Source: Clostridiaceae bacterium
GTDB taxonomy: Bacteria; Bacillota; Clostridia; Oscillospirales; QAMX01
NCBI GenBank assembly: GCA_016297585.1
Contig: JAEDGJ010000150.1
Coordinates: 1-5,818, forward strand
Length of the DNA stretch: 5,818 nucleotides
Direction of reading: 5' to 3'
Positions within the stretch are counted from its first letter, which is position 1. Every line of letters begins with the position of its first letter. The notes below the pieces were generated by a model. It was not told the DNA's origin. It did no database searches and saw nothing but the letters and a program-made list of their open reading frames with translations. The translations under genes were made by a program, and so were the position numbers. This document shows positions 5,812 to 5,818 of this stretch, piece after piece.

Positions 5812-5818
5812 CGTTCCG

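Larger units (their letters stand above)
5648..5818. other. Putative multi-branched structured element, possibly cut by the window edge
   Basis: CGGAACG (5648-5654) and CGTTCCG (5812-5818) are exact reverse complements enclosing three independent hairpin branches (5655-5673, 5681-5785, 5795-5811). The layout is that of a multi-helix junction: outer stem, three arms, short linkers. Because the right arm ends on the last base of the window, the structure may continue. It could be a noncoding RNA, a composite palindromic repeat or a decayed mobile element. The strand is not determinable, because most stems fold on either strand. I recognise no known RNA family. Confidence 0.4.

Noticed and set aside
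5533..5818. A CRISPR array.
   Set aside because: The hairpin units differ in sequence and length, with no regular repeat-spacer pattern and no cas genes nearby.

Overview
The window is a GC-rich bacterial segment carrying five genes, all on the + strand, followed by about 300 bases of gene-free DNA packed with inverted repeats. Strong AAGGAGG-type ribosome binding sites, the AraC regulator plus Gfo/Idh/MocA oxidoreductase pairing, and the style of the trailing intergenic repeats suggest a high-GC anaerobic Firmicute (Clostridia, perhaps Oscillospirales). This placement is inference from style; the window has no phylogenetic marker gene.

Region 1 (15-3370) is a compact operon. A near-consensus sigma-A-type promoter (TTTACA, 17-base spacer, TATAAT) precedes hflK, then hflC, then icd. 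The gaps are 13 and 7 bases, and each downstream ribosome binding site overlaps or abuts the preceding stop codon. A long, nearly perfect hairpin with A and T flanks ends the unit. HflK and HflC are paired membrane SPFH proteins that in E. coli form a cage around the FtsH protease. The third gene is a eukaryotic-type (IDH1/2-like) NADP-dependent isocitrate dehydrogenase with its active-site residues intact. Linking a membrane quality-control scaffold to a TCA/NADPH enzyme is the least expected feature of the operon.

Region 2 (3371-5522) holds an AraC-family regulator with an N-terminal cupin-like sensor domain and a C-terminal double helix-turn-helix. It is followed in the same direction by a Gfo/Idh/MocA NAD(P)-dependent oxidoreductase, probably acting on a sugar, inositol or sugar-derived substrate. 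A perfect 14-bp palindrome lies between them, just upstream of the oxidoreductase ribosome binding site, and is a candidate operator.

Region 3 (5523-5818) has no credible gene. It contains at least seven inverted repeats. The first ones share arms, so alternative pairings exclude each other. The rest nest into a multi-branched fold whose outer stem (CGGAACG with CGTTCCG) closes exactly at the window edge. It is either a dispersed palindromic repeat element or a structured RNA. I know of no name for it.
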